Shown here piece after piece: positions 1-13,069 of a stretch of 64,000 bases of DNA. This DNA comes from Dysidea avara (lineage: Eukaryota > Porifera > Demospongiae > Dictyoceratida > Dysideidae). The notes beneath the pieces are model-generated. The model was given only the letters and a program-made list of their open reading frames with translations, did no database searches and had not been told where the DNA came from. The stretch covers positions 2,778,001-2,842,000 of the forward strand of contig NC_089274.1 in NCBI RefSeq assembly GCF_963678975.1, written 5' to 3'. The translations under genes and the position numbers were made by a program. Position 1 is the stretch's first letter. Each line of letters starts with the position of its first letter.

Positions 1-2225
1 ATTTATCACTTTTAGTGCAAAAAATATCATGACACAATTTATTGTATTTTGGGGGAAAACTGTGCAACAGAGACTAGGAGTCTTTCCTGCTGCCCACATA
101 AAATGTCTGGCAGGAGAAATTACTCTGGTGTAATGATTTATTTGTGGTGTGTTTATGTAGTAGTCTTAATTTTGATTTTTGATTGATTGTAATGCTAGGT
201 AAGCTGTTAACATCTGATTGAGCAGTTGCAGAACCAACAGACCTACTAGCAGGCTAGATTGAGCCAGAAATATAACACAAAACAAGCTGCAACAGGCTCA
301 TGCAAGAGTAGAGCAAGAACCAACCTCCAAGTAGGATTTGCAAAGTTTACATCATGTAGTTTCATATGACATGTAAATAATAGCCTGGCAAGGTGTTGTT
401 ATTTGTAACTTTGAGTTGTGTGGCACATGAATCAAAGTTGTATAGGGTGTATTAACTGTGCTATGTTTGATCCTGTGTGACAGTACTGCCTCATGGATAC
501 GGGATGTCCCTCATTGTTGAGACCAAGGATGATGCTTCACTGACTTCAAATTCAGTTTACGGTCTGGTGTACATAATAGGTCTTACTCCTACTAGAGTCC
601 AGGAGCTGTAAAAGGAGGGGCACACCCAGTCCGCTACAGTATCTCATTTGAGCTCGAGTGGTCTAAACTAATGGAGTGTAATCATCAATAATCACTCTAA
701 TAAAGCAGTCAATAACTCTAATAGAACAGTCAGCTTGAAGTGTGAATATGTAGCTTCTCTGCTAAAGTATGAATTTAACTATAGGACATCCTCACATCTC
801 TCTGGCTTACCTGTACAGAACCACGAATTATTCACACTTCAAGCTGACTAAAGACGCAAGGTAGGTTTCACTTCCGTACTGAAATTTCATCACGCATGCT
901 AGCAAGAATCCCTAACGGAGCTACGTACCTTTAAAGACTAAATCTTCGTGGAAACACATGAAACATTCTCAGTAGTATAGCGGTCAGCTGGTAGTGACTT
1001 GAAATTTCCTAATAGTATTACAGAAAAGCGAAACGCAGATTATTTCCGTTTACGCCTCTGTTGCCAATCCCTATTATAAGTCTAGTATCTATGGTCCAAC
1101 TGTTTAGAGGTCATAAACAATCATTCATCATCATCTATCAGGTAAAGATGTGTAATGTTCACAGTACAGCGAGGCACTAATACCAGTGCTATATATTATT
1201 TGAATTTTTATTCCAATATGTTCCCATATAAACCATGAAAGGTATTTAACAATTTGAAGTGTATTCACTGTTGTATTGTATTTAAAAAATCGGCTGCTTG
1301 GAAAATTTTGTCTACCAAATTGCTGTGTTGTCCTCACTGTACAAAAGACATGCACAATCCATCACATACAAGCCCTAAATTCAGTGGTGATGCAGTCCCA
1401 AAAATATTTTGCGATAGTTCATTATACTATACAACGAATCGAGCCCCTTTCCCCATACCATCACCATCCAGATAGCATCTCGTGCATATTTTGTACCCAT
1501 GCTGTGTACTATACATATAGTAAAATAGACTAGAATATTGGTAATGATGACACTGTTGTCTACTGCTGATGACAGGAGATCAAATAACTGATAAAACCGA
1601 GTAAGCAGTTCTACATTCATTTAATGCATCAACAACATAACATAATTACTGCTTACTGACATTACACGGCATAGTGGTACTACACTATAAGCTTTAGCAA
1701 ATTGCATATTAATACCATTCATCTTGTAGAATAATGTTAATTTTTGAAACGTGTGATTCTGCATTAGCAGACATAGAGATTGTCAATAAGCCTCTGTTAA
1801 AAACAATCATGATGCTCAGGTAAGTGGGATAATGGTGACAAAAAATCATTTCTGAAGTTGTTAGGTTACACCAAATATTCACCGTTATATGGTAATTTGA
1901 ATATATAGGATAATAAGGTATAGAATGGAAAAAATGTACCTACGTACAGTAATTAAAATAGTTAACATAAAATACATTAACAATTGAGTTTAATACTACT
2001 TGAAATGATATAAAAGTGTCTACAACCTACATAGCAACATATAAGGAGGGAAAATACAAAAACTAAAAATAAAATTTTAATTTTTTGTTGTTATAGTTGA
2101 ATATATTGAACAGGGTTATGTTACATTCATGAAGAATAATTCTAATTACATAATACGTATAGCTAACTGACAGCACATGTACCAAAACAATAAACTAATA
2201 TTAGTTCCAATGATGGCACCAATAC
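1..2225. other. 3' flank of the kinase gene, no gene seen
   Basis: No convincing coding exon is visible; the short open frames between 1131 and 1620 overlap on both strands and look like chance. The stretch holds two copies of the dispersed 25-bp motif (694-732), immediately followed by an inverted repeat. A weak ATTAAA-like polyadenylation signal for the minus-strand kinase gene may lie near 2080-2090. Confidence 0.5.
728..848. repeat. Inverted repeat with 20-bp arms
   Basis: The arm at 728-747 (AGTCAGCTTGAAGTGTGAAT) is the reverse complement of 829-848, with about 80 bp between. The left arm joins directly onto a copy of the dispersed TCTAATAGA motif. It looks like the remains of a small non-autonomous inverted-repeat element. 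No target duplication was identified. Confidence 0.55.
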
Positions 2226-5200
2226 TTAATACATTCCTCCACCCTCTGGTGCTAGTAAAACCATTTCTCCACCTTCTGGTGCTAGTGACACCAGACAAAG
2301 CTGTTCACAGTGTACCTCCCTGCTGTTCATTTCTATTATGCAGCTTGCTTTATCTTTTATTACAGCACACTATACAATATCATTAATGTTAATTGTTACA
2401 TATTTTAAGAGTAGAATAACATTACTTACCAGATTTAATGCTCCACAGATATCACTGATGTAGTTTTGGTATTCCTAAAATGTACATAAACAAGTGAGTG
2501 AAAGTTGTGTATCTTTATATGATCAAGAGTTCACAACATTAAGTAGTAATTTTTATACTGTGACCTTACTATCATGTACAGTTACCTGTGTGGGTCCAGG
2601 CAATGATTTACTGATGATGTCACTTTCTTGAAACACCGTACGCTGCTAAAGTAAGTGTGATGATGTTAATACTCTGTAAATATCATATCTGCTTACTGTA
2701 TTTCCTCCAGTCCCCAACATTGCATAGAATTGCTTTGGGTACTTCAAGTAAGATACCTCAGCTGGACAAGAATCTTCAGGAACCAAAATATATTGTTCAC
2801 CTACTTCATGAATGAGACCAGTCAATAACTGCAAAAACAAGCAAAATATAATAATTCATTGGATTACGTATCACACTTACAGTTGTTGTATCGATGTTCT
2901 CTGACATGACTTGTAGGAGTGGTGGATGAGTAGTATCATGGTGTGGTACAGGGTTCTCCGATTGAAACATGTACGTTTGAATTGTGCTAATGTGAATTAC
3001 ATTGTTGTTGTTCTGGCTAAACCCCTGATTACTGGGTAATACTGATTTCTTTAGTGGAAGGTGTTGAGGAGGGTAATGGAGGTTTAAATTTATAGCAAGT
3101 TTTGAAGTACTTTCCGAATCATCTGGTGTGCTTCCTTCAACTGGTAGTGGATAGTGAGGGTGATATGAAACAGAAGTCTTCTGCGAAGCAATTCCTATTA
3201 CTATTACACTTCTCCGATTAACATTAGTTTCTTCTACATGAGGGTGATATGAAACAGGTGTCTCCTGCGAAGCAATTCCTAGTACTAACACACTTCTTCC
3301 ATTAACATTAGTTTCTTCTACATGAGGATGATATGAAACAGGTGTCTTCTGCGAAGCAATTCCTAGTACTAACACACTTCTTCCATTAGCAATAGTTTCT
3401 TCTACAGGATGAGGGAAATCCCATAAGGTGGTGTTGTCACTAGTTACATGAAAGTCTGAGCTGTGGTAGTTAGAGCCTCCTGCATACGGAGATGCTAATG
3501 GACGGTAAATAGTAGGTTGTCTGTCAGTATGGTTTACTTCAGGCTGTAAAACAGGTGGAGTATTTTCACTTCCTTGTGGTATTTCATTATTTCCACTTCT
3601 GCTACTTAAATTGCCTGATCCATGATTACCACTACCACCACTACCACCATTACAACCTTCATCACCATTACCACTGCCAGTACCTTGATCTCTTCCTCCT
3701 CCACCACTATTGCCTTCTTCTTGAGATCCTCTTCTACTTCCTCCTCCCTGAGTTCCTCCATTCCCCGTTCCATTGGCATGATTACTATTGCTATTTTTAC
3801 TGCCATTATTGTTGTTGTGTTGTCTCCCATATCCATTACCAGTAGTGTTGACTTTGAGAAGTGCTTGTTTCTCTCTAGTTCTTTCCATATCTTGTTGTAT
3901 GTGTAAATTATCCTGCTGTGGTTGTTTGGCTTTTAGCTGGCGATATTGATCATTGTTGAAAAGTAAAGTTTTAAAAATTTTTGGGCACAGTGACCGATCA
4001 AATGTTTTCTTATCTCTGTTGACCAAGTGATGTAATAAATTGCAATGAACCAGCTTCTGTGTGTTTGCGTAACATTCTCTACTGGTAATTGGTGGAAGCG
4101 ATATGAAGCCACTTGACATAATAGCAACAGAAAGGGGATCGTAGTTATTGCCTGAAACATGTCCTCTAAAGTCAGCTGGGTTGTTTCCTAATAACAGATT
4201 CAATGGTGGAGTAGCAATAACCATCTCTGTACTACAGGTTACACATGCCAATGTTTGTTCAAAAGGTAATTCTTGTAAATAATAATGCATTCTTAGGTAT
4301 TCCATGGGATGAAATGATGACCTATCAAAAGACTGAGAGTTTAAAACAAACTTGTGCCAAATACTTGGAAAACTATTCACTGATACATTTACACATGGAC
4401 AATTACTTCTTTGCTGATCGATGACTAATTTTAAGCCATAATAGTTTAGTTCAGCCTCAGCAGGATTCTCCAATGGACCATCAAGGATTATTTTACTCCA
4501 GCGTACTGCTAAAAAACATTCAGTAACACCCATGCTGTATTTCAGTGATATAAATTGTGCTGCTACCAAATTGTAGATGTAGTGATCAGATGGTATCACT
4601 GGGTGCAGTTTCCTGTTATGCAGTATCAGGTTAAATTCTAGTGTAGTTTTAATTGAAAAGATCATTTTATAACTAAAGTGTAGGTAAACAATGCTGCTTA
4701 AGAAAATAGCAAAACACATCTGTTGCTTATCAAACAGATCGTGTGTAACAACAAAGTGCTGAGTCATGACATGTTTATTTTTTCCAACCTTAAACTTGCA
4801 GTCTCTGCTGCCGAATATTACAGGCAATTCACAAGTATCATTGTGGCCTTGTAAGTTAAACACCATTGTTGTGCTGTCATCTATTTCAGTAGACTGTTGT
4901 GGTTCCTTTCTTGATTGTGAATAGTGAGGAGTGTTCATCTTTGCCAATGCATCACCTGACATATGTTTATTACTACTATACACACAAGTGAATGGATGAA
5001 AACTCACACCTGAAGAGGTAATAATATTCATTGCTGTAACTATTAGAAAGTTTACATTCTTAGAAGAAACTGACAGCTGTACAGAAATAGTAGTATATGC
5101 CAAATATTCTACACTTGAATTTAAGTGATGTTCTGAACATTCAGTGTTACAAGGTAAAATAGTACCCTTGTGTCTTGCTAGAGGTATCTTTAAAGTTACA

Positions 5201-8200
5201 TTGGTATCATCTATCTGGCCAACTGTGTTAACCACTACTTTATCACTCAACAATGTGGTAAAACTCAAGAGTAACTGTTGGACAACATCAATTAGTGGGC
5301 TATTACACAGCCTGTGATGTGATATCAGTGACCATTTGTCAACTAAGTGTTTTATGTTTACAAATTGATTGTACTGGTAAGTTTCAATGTCCACGTACCT
5401 GCCAACAATAACATTGGGAATGCGAGACACTTTCTTGCTATTCCCATGGACTAGATTATCTATGTGGGACAGAACTGTGGTTGTGGTACTTCTGTCAAAT
5501 AGACTTTCTTGTGAAACCATATCTAGTACAGGTATTAATGCATGTGGTTGAATGTTGTGTTCATCATCACATGCAATAAATGACCATCTTGTATAATTAA
5601 GAGTGGTCAAATGATGTCCCACTAGTTGAGCTGCGATGGTATGGTCTGTTAAGGCTTTGCTAATGATATTCCTGCTGTTTGTGTGCGGACACAAAGTGAC
5701 ATTTGATATTACAAGACTTGAGAGACACATTGACACCTTATTGCCAGCTATTGAATGGTCTTTCAACATCATATGCATTGTCACAGACACCTGTAAATCT
5801 GAGGTGAATTCAGGAACAAAAGAAACAGACAACATAAAACTGTATTGCTTACTGGTATTCTTGTAGATATCCTGTACACTGTTCTTGACAAATTCATGGT
5901 AAACCAAGATGTAAACAATTTTGTAGAAAACAGTTCTTGAACAGAACGTAGCATCAAGTGTTATCATCTGTCCACTATCAAGCAAGTTACTGAACAGTAT
6001 AGCAGGAGATATCCCTTGTGACAAGAACTGTGTTAATAAGATCAAAGTTGACTGCTTCAGTGAAGCATAAGTGCTCAAATTCATATTACTTAGATCGCAT
6101 ACTATGTGAGAACTTGTGCGCGTGCAGGGCTTGGAAACTTCTGCAAACCAGACTGCACATTTAATTCTGTTTATAACTTGGGAATCACTAACCAAACTGT
6201 TAGGATACTTTAAATCTCTAAACAGTTGTGCGGCAACAGTAAGATTCACTGGAGAAACGTCTTGACATTCAAGCCTCAAACTTGTAGTTACTGAAAGCAT
6301 ACCAGCATGTAATGTATCATTCTTACTATTTGAGTATTCAAAAAGCCAATCCAATGTTTTATGGCAAAGCGTACTAATCATTAGATTGACACTACTTGCC
6401 AATAAATGTAACAGAATGAAATGTTGGACAACCTCAGCTTCACATGATGGTAACAGATACTTACCATATGATTGAGTGGACTTCACAAACTGGTCTAGCA
6501 CAGCAGCATTAATACTAGTAGCTTGTTGAATTACATCATCAGCAGCATAAGCCTTGGCCATTAAACTGTTTCTGTCATCAAGTTGCATAAATGTCTCTAG
6601 TGGTACATTTGCAGCAATATCTGGAGACAACATAACTTCACAGTTACATCTATGCTCCAAATTCTGAACAGGCACTAGTGACATATTGTGTGATTTATAG
6701 TTTCTTAGTGGATAATTAACTGCTAGCATGTGTGCGATGATCCAGAGAATTGAAAATTGTTCACTAAACATATAGAGTTTATTAGCATTTGGCAGGGTTT
6801 TCATCACACTGGGGTGACTGCTAAATGATAATAGATTTGTCTTTCCACAATGCCATCTGGAACCTTGTATGTTTGGAAACAAACTATTGTTAAATTTGCC
6901 AAAACTAAATTCAGTTTTGCATGTCGGAATACTTGCTGTAGTTGTTGATGGACTAGTGATCAGCTTGGAATGCATAAATCTTGATGCAGGGCTATTCTTG
7001 CAACTGGGAATCAATTTGTCAAAAAACAATTCAACCTTTTCCTTGCACGGCAAACTGTTACCACTTACAATTGTGGTGAGTCTGTCCGGACTATCAGCTG
7101 AAGTTATCAGATTCACTGATGTAGGAAATTGTATAGTTTTCCAATACCACATATACAAATACATTGTCCAAGCTCTATAGGGCACTAGCTGACTGGTAAG
7201 GTCAAGTGTATCAGATTTGATTGCCACAACCTGATCTACTAAAGAACAGTAGTATGGATCACAACAGTAAAAATGCTGGCCAACGCATACAGATGAAGAG
7301 TTCAGCTTAGCATCGGGTAGTGATACTAATGGTTCTAACTGAGTACACTCTGCCCTTGTACTTCCTGATTGTAACAATGTGTCACTGTTAAGTTGGTCTA
7401 TTAGTGACACCTTATTGGGCTGATTTAAGTACTTGTTCTGATATGGCTGAGAAAGTACTCTGTTGATAGCACGGCCATGATTATGACTTACAGATGTAAT
7501 CTTTGTAAATGGCATCTCTGTATATTGCAATCCAAAAAGATGAACTAGTACTTTATCATGACACATGTATTGGTTACCACACACTACTGGTGAGTATGCA
7601 ATGGAAAGATTAGTTGTATACCCACAATAGGAGCCACTAGGTGTTGTGGTATGAAGAATTGCAATGGATACTTGATTTAATACTTTTGACTCGATTTGAT
7701 TTCTCAAGTGATCGTTAACTGTAACAGCCAGTAAAATCCCCTCTACAGCTGAACAGGCTTTTGTGGTCACATCATACCCAAACTCAGAAACAGAAGCCTG
7801 GCTAACTGCAACAACTGCTGACTTATCATCATTTGATGGACTGTGTATAGTTAAACACATTGGGGTAAACTGTTGGACAACACAAGATAATGTGTTGCTA
7901 TACAATGTGTAGGATAGATGCTCTCTTAGCAACCAGGCAGTTTTCACCAAACCCTGATTGTACAAACAGGTACCATTCAGCATGGCTAAACAAATAGTAT
8001 CAGCAACTAAACATCCAACTGCACCTGCTGTCTTCTTTTTGTTGTCATAGCATGAACATAACTTGTCCATTGTACCTGCTGATGGTAGATCTGCAGTAAC
8101 AAACATGTGCACTGGACAGTCAATATCAACTCTGCAGTGAAAAACTTGTGCACTATGCAGTGGAATTCCTAGTAAATGTGCTGAAGATATTAGATGACCT

Positions 8201-11200
8201 GCACATTGCTTACCAAGTAGCACCTTAACATAATGACATGTAGCAGTCAATTGAGTTTTCATTACCTTAGGCACACTGTGATGACTGCCTTCTGTCAGAG
8301 CATTGTGAAAACGATTGTTTGATATATATGCATAGGAGCTACATATTAATCCTGCTTTCAAAATTTCAACACTAGGCTTTGCTTCACATGAAGGAACTTT
8401 GAACCTTTCAAGAAGTTGTTTCATGATGAACTGAAAAACAGGTGGCATGGTCATAGCAACATGTTCCTCCTGGCAGACATTACTATTCAATGTGGTAATA
8501 TAATACATTGACAAGCACTGTTGAACAACATCAACTATCATGTTGTCATACAATGTGTGGTGTAACATTAATGAGCCATGGTTTAATAACTGATTGGATT
8601 TAGCAAGCTGACTAAACAAAAAAGTGCTGTTTAACTGCAAAGCCACACGAACATCACCCACACCAATATGGAATTCAAAAACTAAATTCCTGATATTATT
8701 ACAATATAGAAGTACCTTGGGTGCACCTGCAGGCCATCTAGCTGATGATGTAACCTGATTGTTAAGTCTGGAGTTCGGATGCTGAATAGCTAGATATTTA
8801 TTGTTTGGCAAGCTTTTAAACAAGGACGATGCGTAAGTGTCAGAAGCATTTGGTTGGTTAGTTCCCTGTTGAACAAGCATATTAACTTTCGGTAAGCGCT
8901 GCACATCAGCAATAGTTGTCAACTGGGCTTGGTGAATATTCTCTACCATAGGGTTACTAAAATGCTTTTTGGCTCTCGATGTATTCAAATATAGACCACC
9001 TCTTATTGGTGGCTCAAAGATGGATTCTGCTGTACACAAGGAATCACCTGGCTTAAACGTGTAACTTGTGAACAATGCAGAAGTTTGGATGTAAGATAGC
9101 TCCATCTTTCGTGCATTGAATATAGCAATTCTTGCATGTACACTAAGTCCAAAACGTTTAACACTTTTAGCAAGTGAAAATCTCACATGCAAACTTATCA
9201 TAGTAGCACTATGAGCCACATACTTTATGCCATACTGATTGAGGTAGTATATATCCTGTCTAGCTATGGAGATCTTAGCAGTATAGGATATTGTGCACAT
9301 CCAGAAATGGTATTGCTCAATAAAATAGCAAAAACACTGCCCATAGCATATTGGCATTAAACGACCATCAGGTGAAGAATCTGACTCGACCACAGTTAGT
9401 GTTTGTACCTTGACACATGAAGCTGCAGTAGTTCCTGATGATAGCATCCGATCATCATTGCAATTGTCAGCTTTATTAACACAAACATATGCATGGTAGT
9501 ACAGGTTTCTCTTCTCTAGTTCTGTAACCTGCATTTCGTTAATGTAGTTGCATGCACCTTGCCCCAGTAAATTATTGATGCACAGAAACATTGCTACTTT
9601 AATGTTATGTAAATGCATCCAAAGGGTTAGTTCACTGGTGCAAAGCTTGTTAATAAATGGTAAATTTGTACAACAAGGATTAATTGAGTGCACACAATTG
9701 GAATTGGTAGGCATAATAATGCCATTGCTTGTATCTGTAGCTACATGACTACAAGTGTCTTCCACCACCTGGCTGTACTCTTCCTTTTTACCTGAAGGAC
9801 ACACCATTGGTCTTTTCCTCGGAAGACAAACACAATGCAAGAGCCAATGTAACTGTAGTAAACTGATCCACAATAGTAGGGCCATATAGTCATTAAGTTT
9901 TGTTTCATCTAACTCATCAGAGCTTGAGGTGGTAATTAAACGTGAAGTAGACTGGTTGCTAACAGCTTCTATATGTAAAACACCAATTCTTACATTGCTT
10001 TCTTTGTGAAGCATTATTGTGAATTCAGACCCTTTCAGCTTGCTTAAATCAATGGAATTAGGAATTTCAGTTTTCATTTCACAACAGAAATGACTAGCAG
10101 TGACATTGTCAAACTTGTATCTTATTTCAATCTCGTAATCTTTATCTGTACATAAGCTTGAGTCAGCTGAAATGTAAACAAACTTAACAGGAGCCATCGA
10201 CCAACTCTTACATTGTAAATTAGTGATTGAAGAAAATTCTTTAATTGTGTGCCACATTGAAATGCCACAGAAGAGTTCTGTCAACGACGATGCTTTTCTT
10301 ACCACTTTTTGAACATCCAAATTGGTATGTCCACCTGAACACTTGGCTAACTCAGGTCCTGCTCCATAACCTGTCATCAAGGTAGCTGATGGGGAAACAG
10401 ACAACCTCAATTTTGAAGAAGTCAAGCTACTATCATGCGAGTTTCTAGAAAACTGGTTTCTGTTGTGCAGAAACTCATATTGTCTAGGAAGATCACCTGA
10501 TGCAAACCCAGCAGGGGCACTATTACAATGGCTCATGAGTGGATTCTTAGAATAAGCCCACAGTGCAGGATGACTGTGATGTATGGGCCCTGTCAGAGAT
10601 GCATTACTTATGCTTCGTACAGCACTGGCACTACTTAACAACAAGTTATCTGTATGTTGCACACCACCTTTTGCAATATTGTGTAGCTGAGTAAGCACCT
10701 CAGATGCATTGGGTCTTTTCTGAGGTTCATCATCCAAGCACTGAGCAACTAACCTTTGTAGGGGCTCTTGCAATTGTGAAATTTGGTTCTTTCTTTCCTC
10801 AGACCTGTAATAAGATGTCTCACCAGGATCTACCCCAGTAAACGTGAAGATCACAACCCAACCAAAAGAGTAGATATCTAGCTTCTCGTTGTAACTGGAC
10901 ATAGTTTGTCTTGCTTCCGGGGCCATGTACAAAGCTGTACCTGGTGTTTGAGTAGTAAGTGTACCATTATTAAGGAAACTGGAAACACCAAAATCCCCAA
11001 TCTTAGCCTTTAAACTCTTAGTTAGTAAAATGTTATTCGGTGTTAAGTCGCAGTGAACTATGCCAAGGGAAGATGAATGCAAGTACTCCAGGCCTGCAGC
11101 TACGTCACACAAGATTTTAACCTTAATGTGAGGCTGTGGGTTCTGCTCATTAATGAGAGATCTCAGTGAAGTGTGTAAACGCTCCATGACAAGCCATGGA

Positions 11201-11475
11201 GGATTATTCATGCCATCACCTTCATAGTACATGCCAAAATATTGAACTACATTGGGATGATCCAATATAGCCAGTATAGAAGCCTCATACTCAAACATAT
11301 TCTTACAATATTTCTTGCCTTTAGTAGCATCTAGGAGTTTTGGGTGAACTATTTTCACTGCACACATGACATCATCTGATTTGTAACCTTCTTTTACCAC
11401 AGCATAAGCACCCTGTCCAATTATCTTTCCATTGAGTCGAATACCTCTAACCAAAGGAGGAGTTTTCTGGTCCAT
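2226..11475 (-). CDS. Giant N-terminal TKL-like protein kinase, about 2,990 aa
   Basis: Five exons, all joined in phase 0: 11475-2881, 2828-2697, 2642-2586, 2474-2430 and 2369-2226 (TAA stop), with introns of 52-111 nt and GTAAGT-like donors. The start is the ATG at 11475; a likely acceptor (AAACACAG) lies just upstream, suggesting a 5' UTR intron. Residues about 18-265 are a complete protein kinase domain: glycine loop GQGAYAVVKEG at 20-30, Lys41 in AVKIV, catalytic loop HCDLTPNN at 141-148 (Cys in place of Arg of HRD), DFG at 161-163, APE at 185-187 and KRP at about 253-255. The pattern fits the tyrosine-kinase-like group, Ser/Thr or dual specificity. A hydrophobic stretch near 529-552 ends in RKRP and could cross a membrane. 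Residues about 600-2500 match nothing I know and contain repeated motifs. Next come a Gly/Asn/Ser-rich segment (about 2550-2630) and a triple 28-residue repeat. Catalytic activity is likely from the residues; substrate and role are unknown. Confidence 0.85.
3164..3411 (-). repeat. Three tandem 28-residue repeats in the kinase protein
   Basis: Inside the large exon of the kinase gene. Three consecutive copies of a unit containing VEETNVNGRSVLVLGIASQ followed by KTPVSYHPH. Copies one and two are almost identical and copy three has more changes (RRSVIVIG). Both DNA and protein repeat, so the array probably arose by recent unequal exchange and may vary in copy number between alleles. No function is known for the unit. 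Confidence 0.85.
3600..3830 (-). repeat. Gly/Asn/Ser-rich low-complexity coding segment
   Basis: Trinucleotide-like DNA (runs of ACC, ATT and TCC on the plus strand) encodes a disordered Gly, Asn and Ser-rich linker in the kinase protein, between the long unrecognised region and the C-terminal tandem repeats. The small open frames on the opposite strand here are by-products of this composition. Confidence 0.8.
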
Positions 11476-12543
11476 TATAACAACTGTGTACCTGTGTTTA
11501 ACAATACAAACAGTAATGTCATAACTAATGTACAAAGTAATTTACAGTATTGTGTTGAGTTATAGAAACATTTAGGTATGCATGTATACACGTCTTATTA
11601 GTGCCTATCCAATCTAGGCATACAACTGCTCTGCTTGAAGATTATTAAAATCTCACGCTGCATGTACACATAAAACTTTAGCACTTCATAATACCACCAG
11701 TCCACTATAATGTACATTCATTATAAAGAAGCCAATTAAGTCACATAGTTGTGTAAGTGCCATCAGTGTGAATCTCATAATACATAACATGTTTACATCC
11801 TGAATTGTAATAATAGTTATTGTAGTTTAATACCACCCTAAAGCCTCCACTTGCATCCGTTACTATGCATATACATCCTGATTACAAACAACAGGTCATT
11901 TAAGCAACCTCTAAATGAAAGTCTGCGGGTCTAGGATACTTCTAAGTTATTCACTTGGTAGTAACAAAATTTGTCACCTTATTCAGTGCCACAAATGGGA
12001 TCTATATTTAACTTATGTCAATGCATCGGTGTGATTCTACTTGACTTGTCAAATGAATTAGAATTATGAATTAGTACAGTAGTTGAGTTGATACAAATTT
12101 GTTTCCAACACTCCATTTTGATACTATGTCACATTAGAAAGATTTTATTGTAGGCCCTGGAACCTTGGAAGCAGCTCACAGCATCAGGTACTGTGATACG
12201 CAAAGTTCTAGGATGAATCCTGGTCTAGTGACAAGCTGTAAACATTGCAGTCTGGTGAGATCTCTGGGTCATTTAAAAGTTTCCCACAAATACAAAGAAT
12301 AATAATCTTATCCTGGGATGCTAATACAGTCAATTATCAACTAGTAGCGAATCAATGTCTACGTATGTTTCTATACTTCAGCAGAAAATTTAAATAAACA
12401 GATTTCATATTATTATGTGATGCCACAAGAATTTTTATATGGTGCATGAATGGCACTGCATGCCAGTTTATAAGTTATAAGAATTTGTGTAAACTTTTGA
12501 TTACTCAACTCCTTTAATTACACAGGCTATGTACACTGTTTAG
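11476..12543. other. Region upstream of the kinase gene
   Basis: Presumed promoter and 5' UTR side of the minus-strand kinase gene. No TATA-like element or other factor site can be assigned with confidence, and no other gene is visible. Confidence 0.4.
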
Positions 12544-12975
12544 TTGAAGTTGCATGTATGGTACTGTTCTAGTAGTTTTATTGTGTATCAAATTTCCTTG
12601 ATGTCCACTACTATATACACAGGCAGGAAAGTGGGAAGTAGCGGAAAGGGGAATCGACTGCTAAAGGCTAATGCCTATTGGGACTACAGTCCATGTGATG
12701 TCCGAGGTTTTGTCGTGCAAATTATGCTATTTGCTGCTGCTTTTTTTGTGCAAATTGGAGCCAAAGCTACTGTAAGTTGTTCATTAGGTACAAATTGCAT
12801 TGTTATACCTGGATTATGTGCTAATCAAGGCGATCATAGTAATCATGGCCCTGCTATAGAAAATGGGACAAAGCCAATCCCCGTGTTGTCACCTGGCACT
12901 ACAGAACTGGAGATAGTACATCCATATGTTTATTCAATTTCCCTGAGGGTTTTGTACAATAGTGCTTTGTTGTAA
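12544..12975 (+). CDS. Possible small hypothetical protein, 143 aa
   Basis: An uninterrupted plus-strand frame; an internal ATG at 12601 would give a shorter protein. It contains a hydrophobic stretch (VVQIMLFAAAFFVQIGA) that could be a membrane segment, then a Cys-containing part. A GTAAGT near 12770 could be a splice donor that would end the coding exon early. No family is recognised and no neighbouring exon was found, so it may be a chance frame or a transposon remnant. Confidence 0.25.
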   Translation: MKLHVWYCSSSFIVYQISLMSTTIYTGRKVGSSGKGNRLLKANAYWDYSPCDVRGFVVQIMLFAAAFFVQIGAKATVSCSLGTNCIVIPGLCANQGDHSNHGPAIENGTKPIPVLSPGTTELEIVHPYVYSISLRVLYNSALL

Positions 12976-13069
12976 TTGTAACAGGGGATCCACTAAGTGA
13001 AAACGCTGATTTTCAGTGGAGCCGCCCAGTATACAAACAACTTACATGAATACACAAACATACAAATCC

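Noticed and set aside
1131..1620. Overlapping short frames on both strands
   Set aside because: Mutually overlapping, no homology, typical of AT-rich non-coding DNA.
3555..3906. His- and Thr-rich plus-strand frames
   Set aside because: They are shadows of the low-complexity Gly/Asn coding segment of the minus-strand kinase exon.
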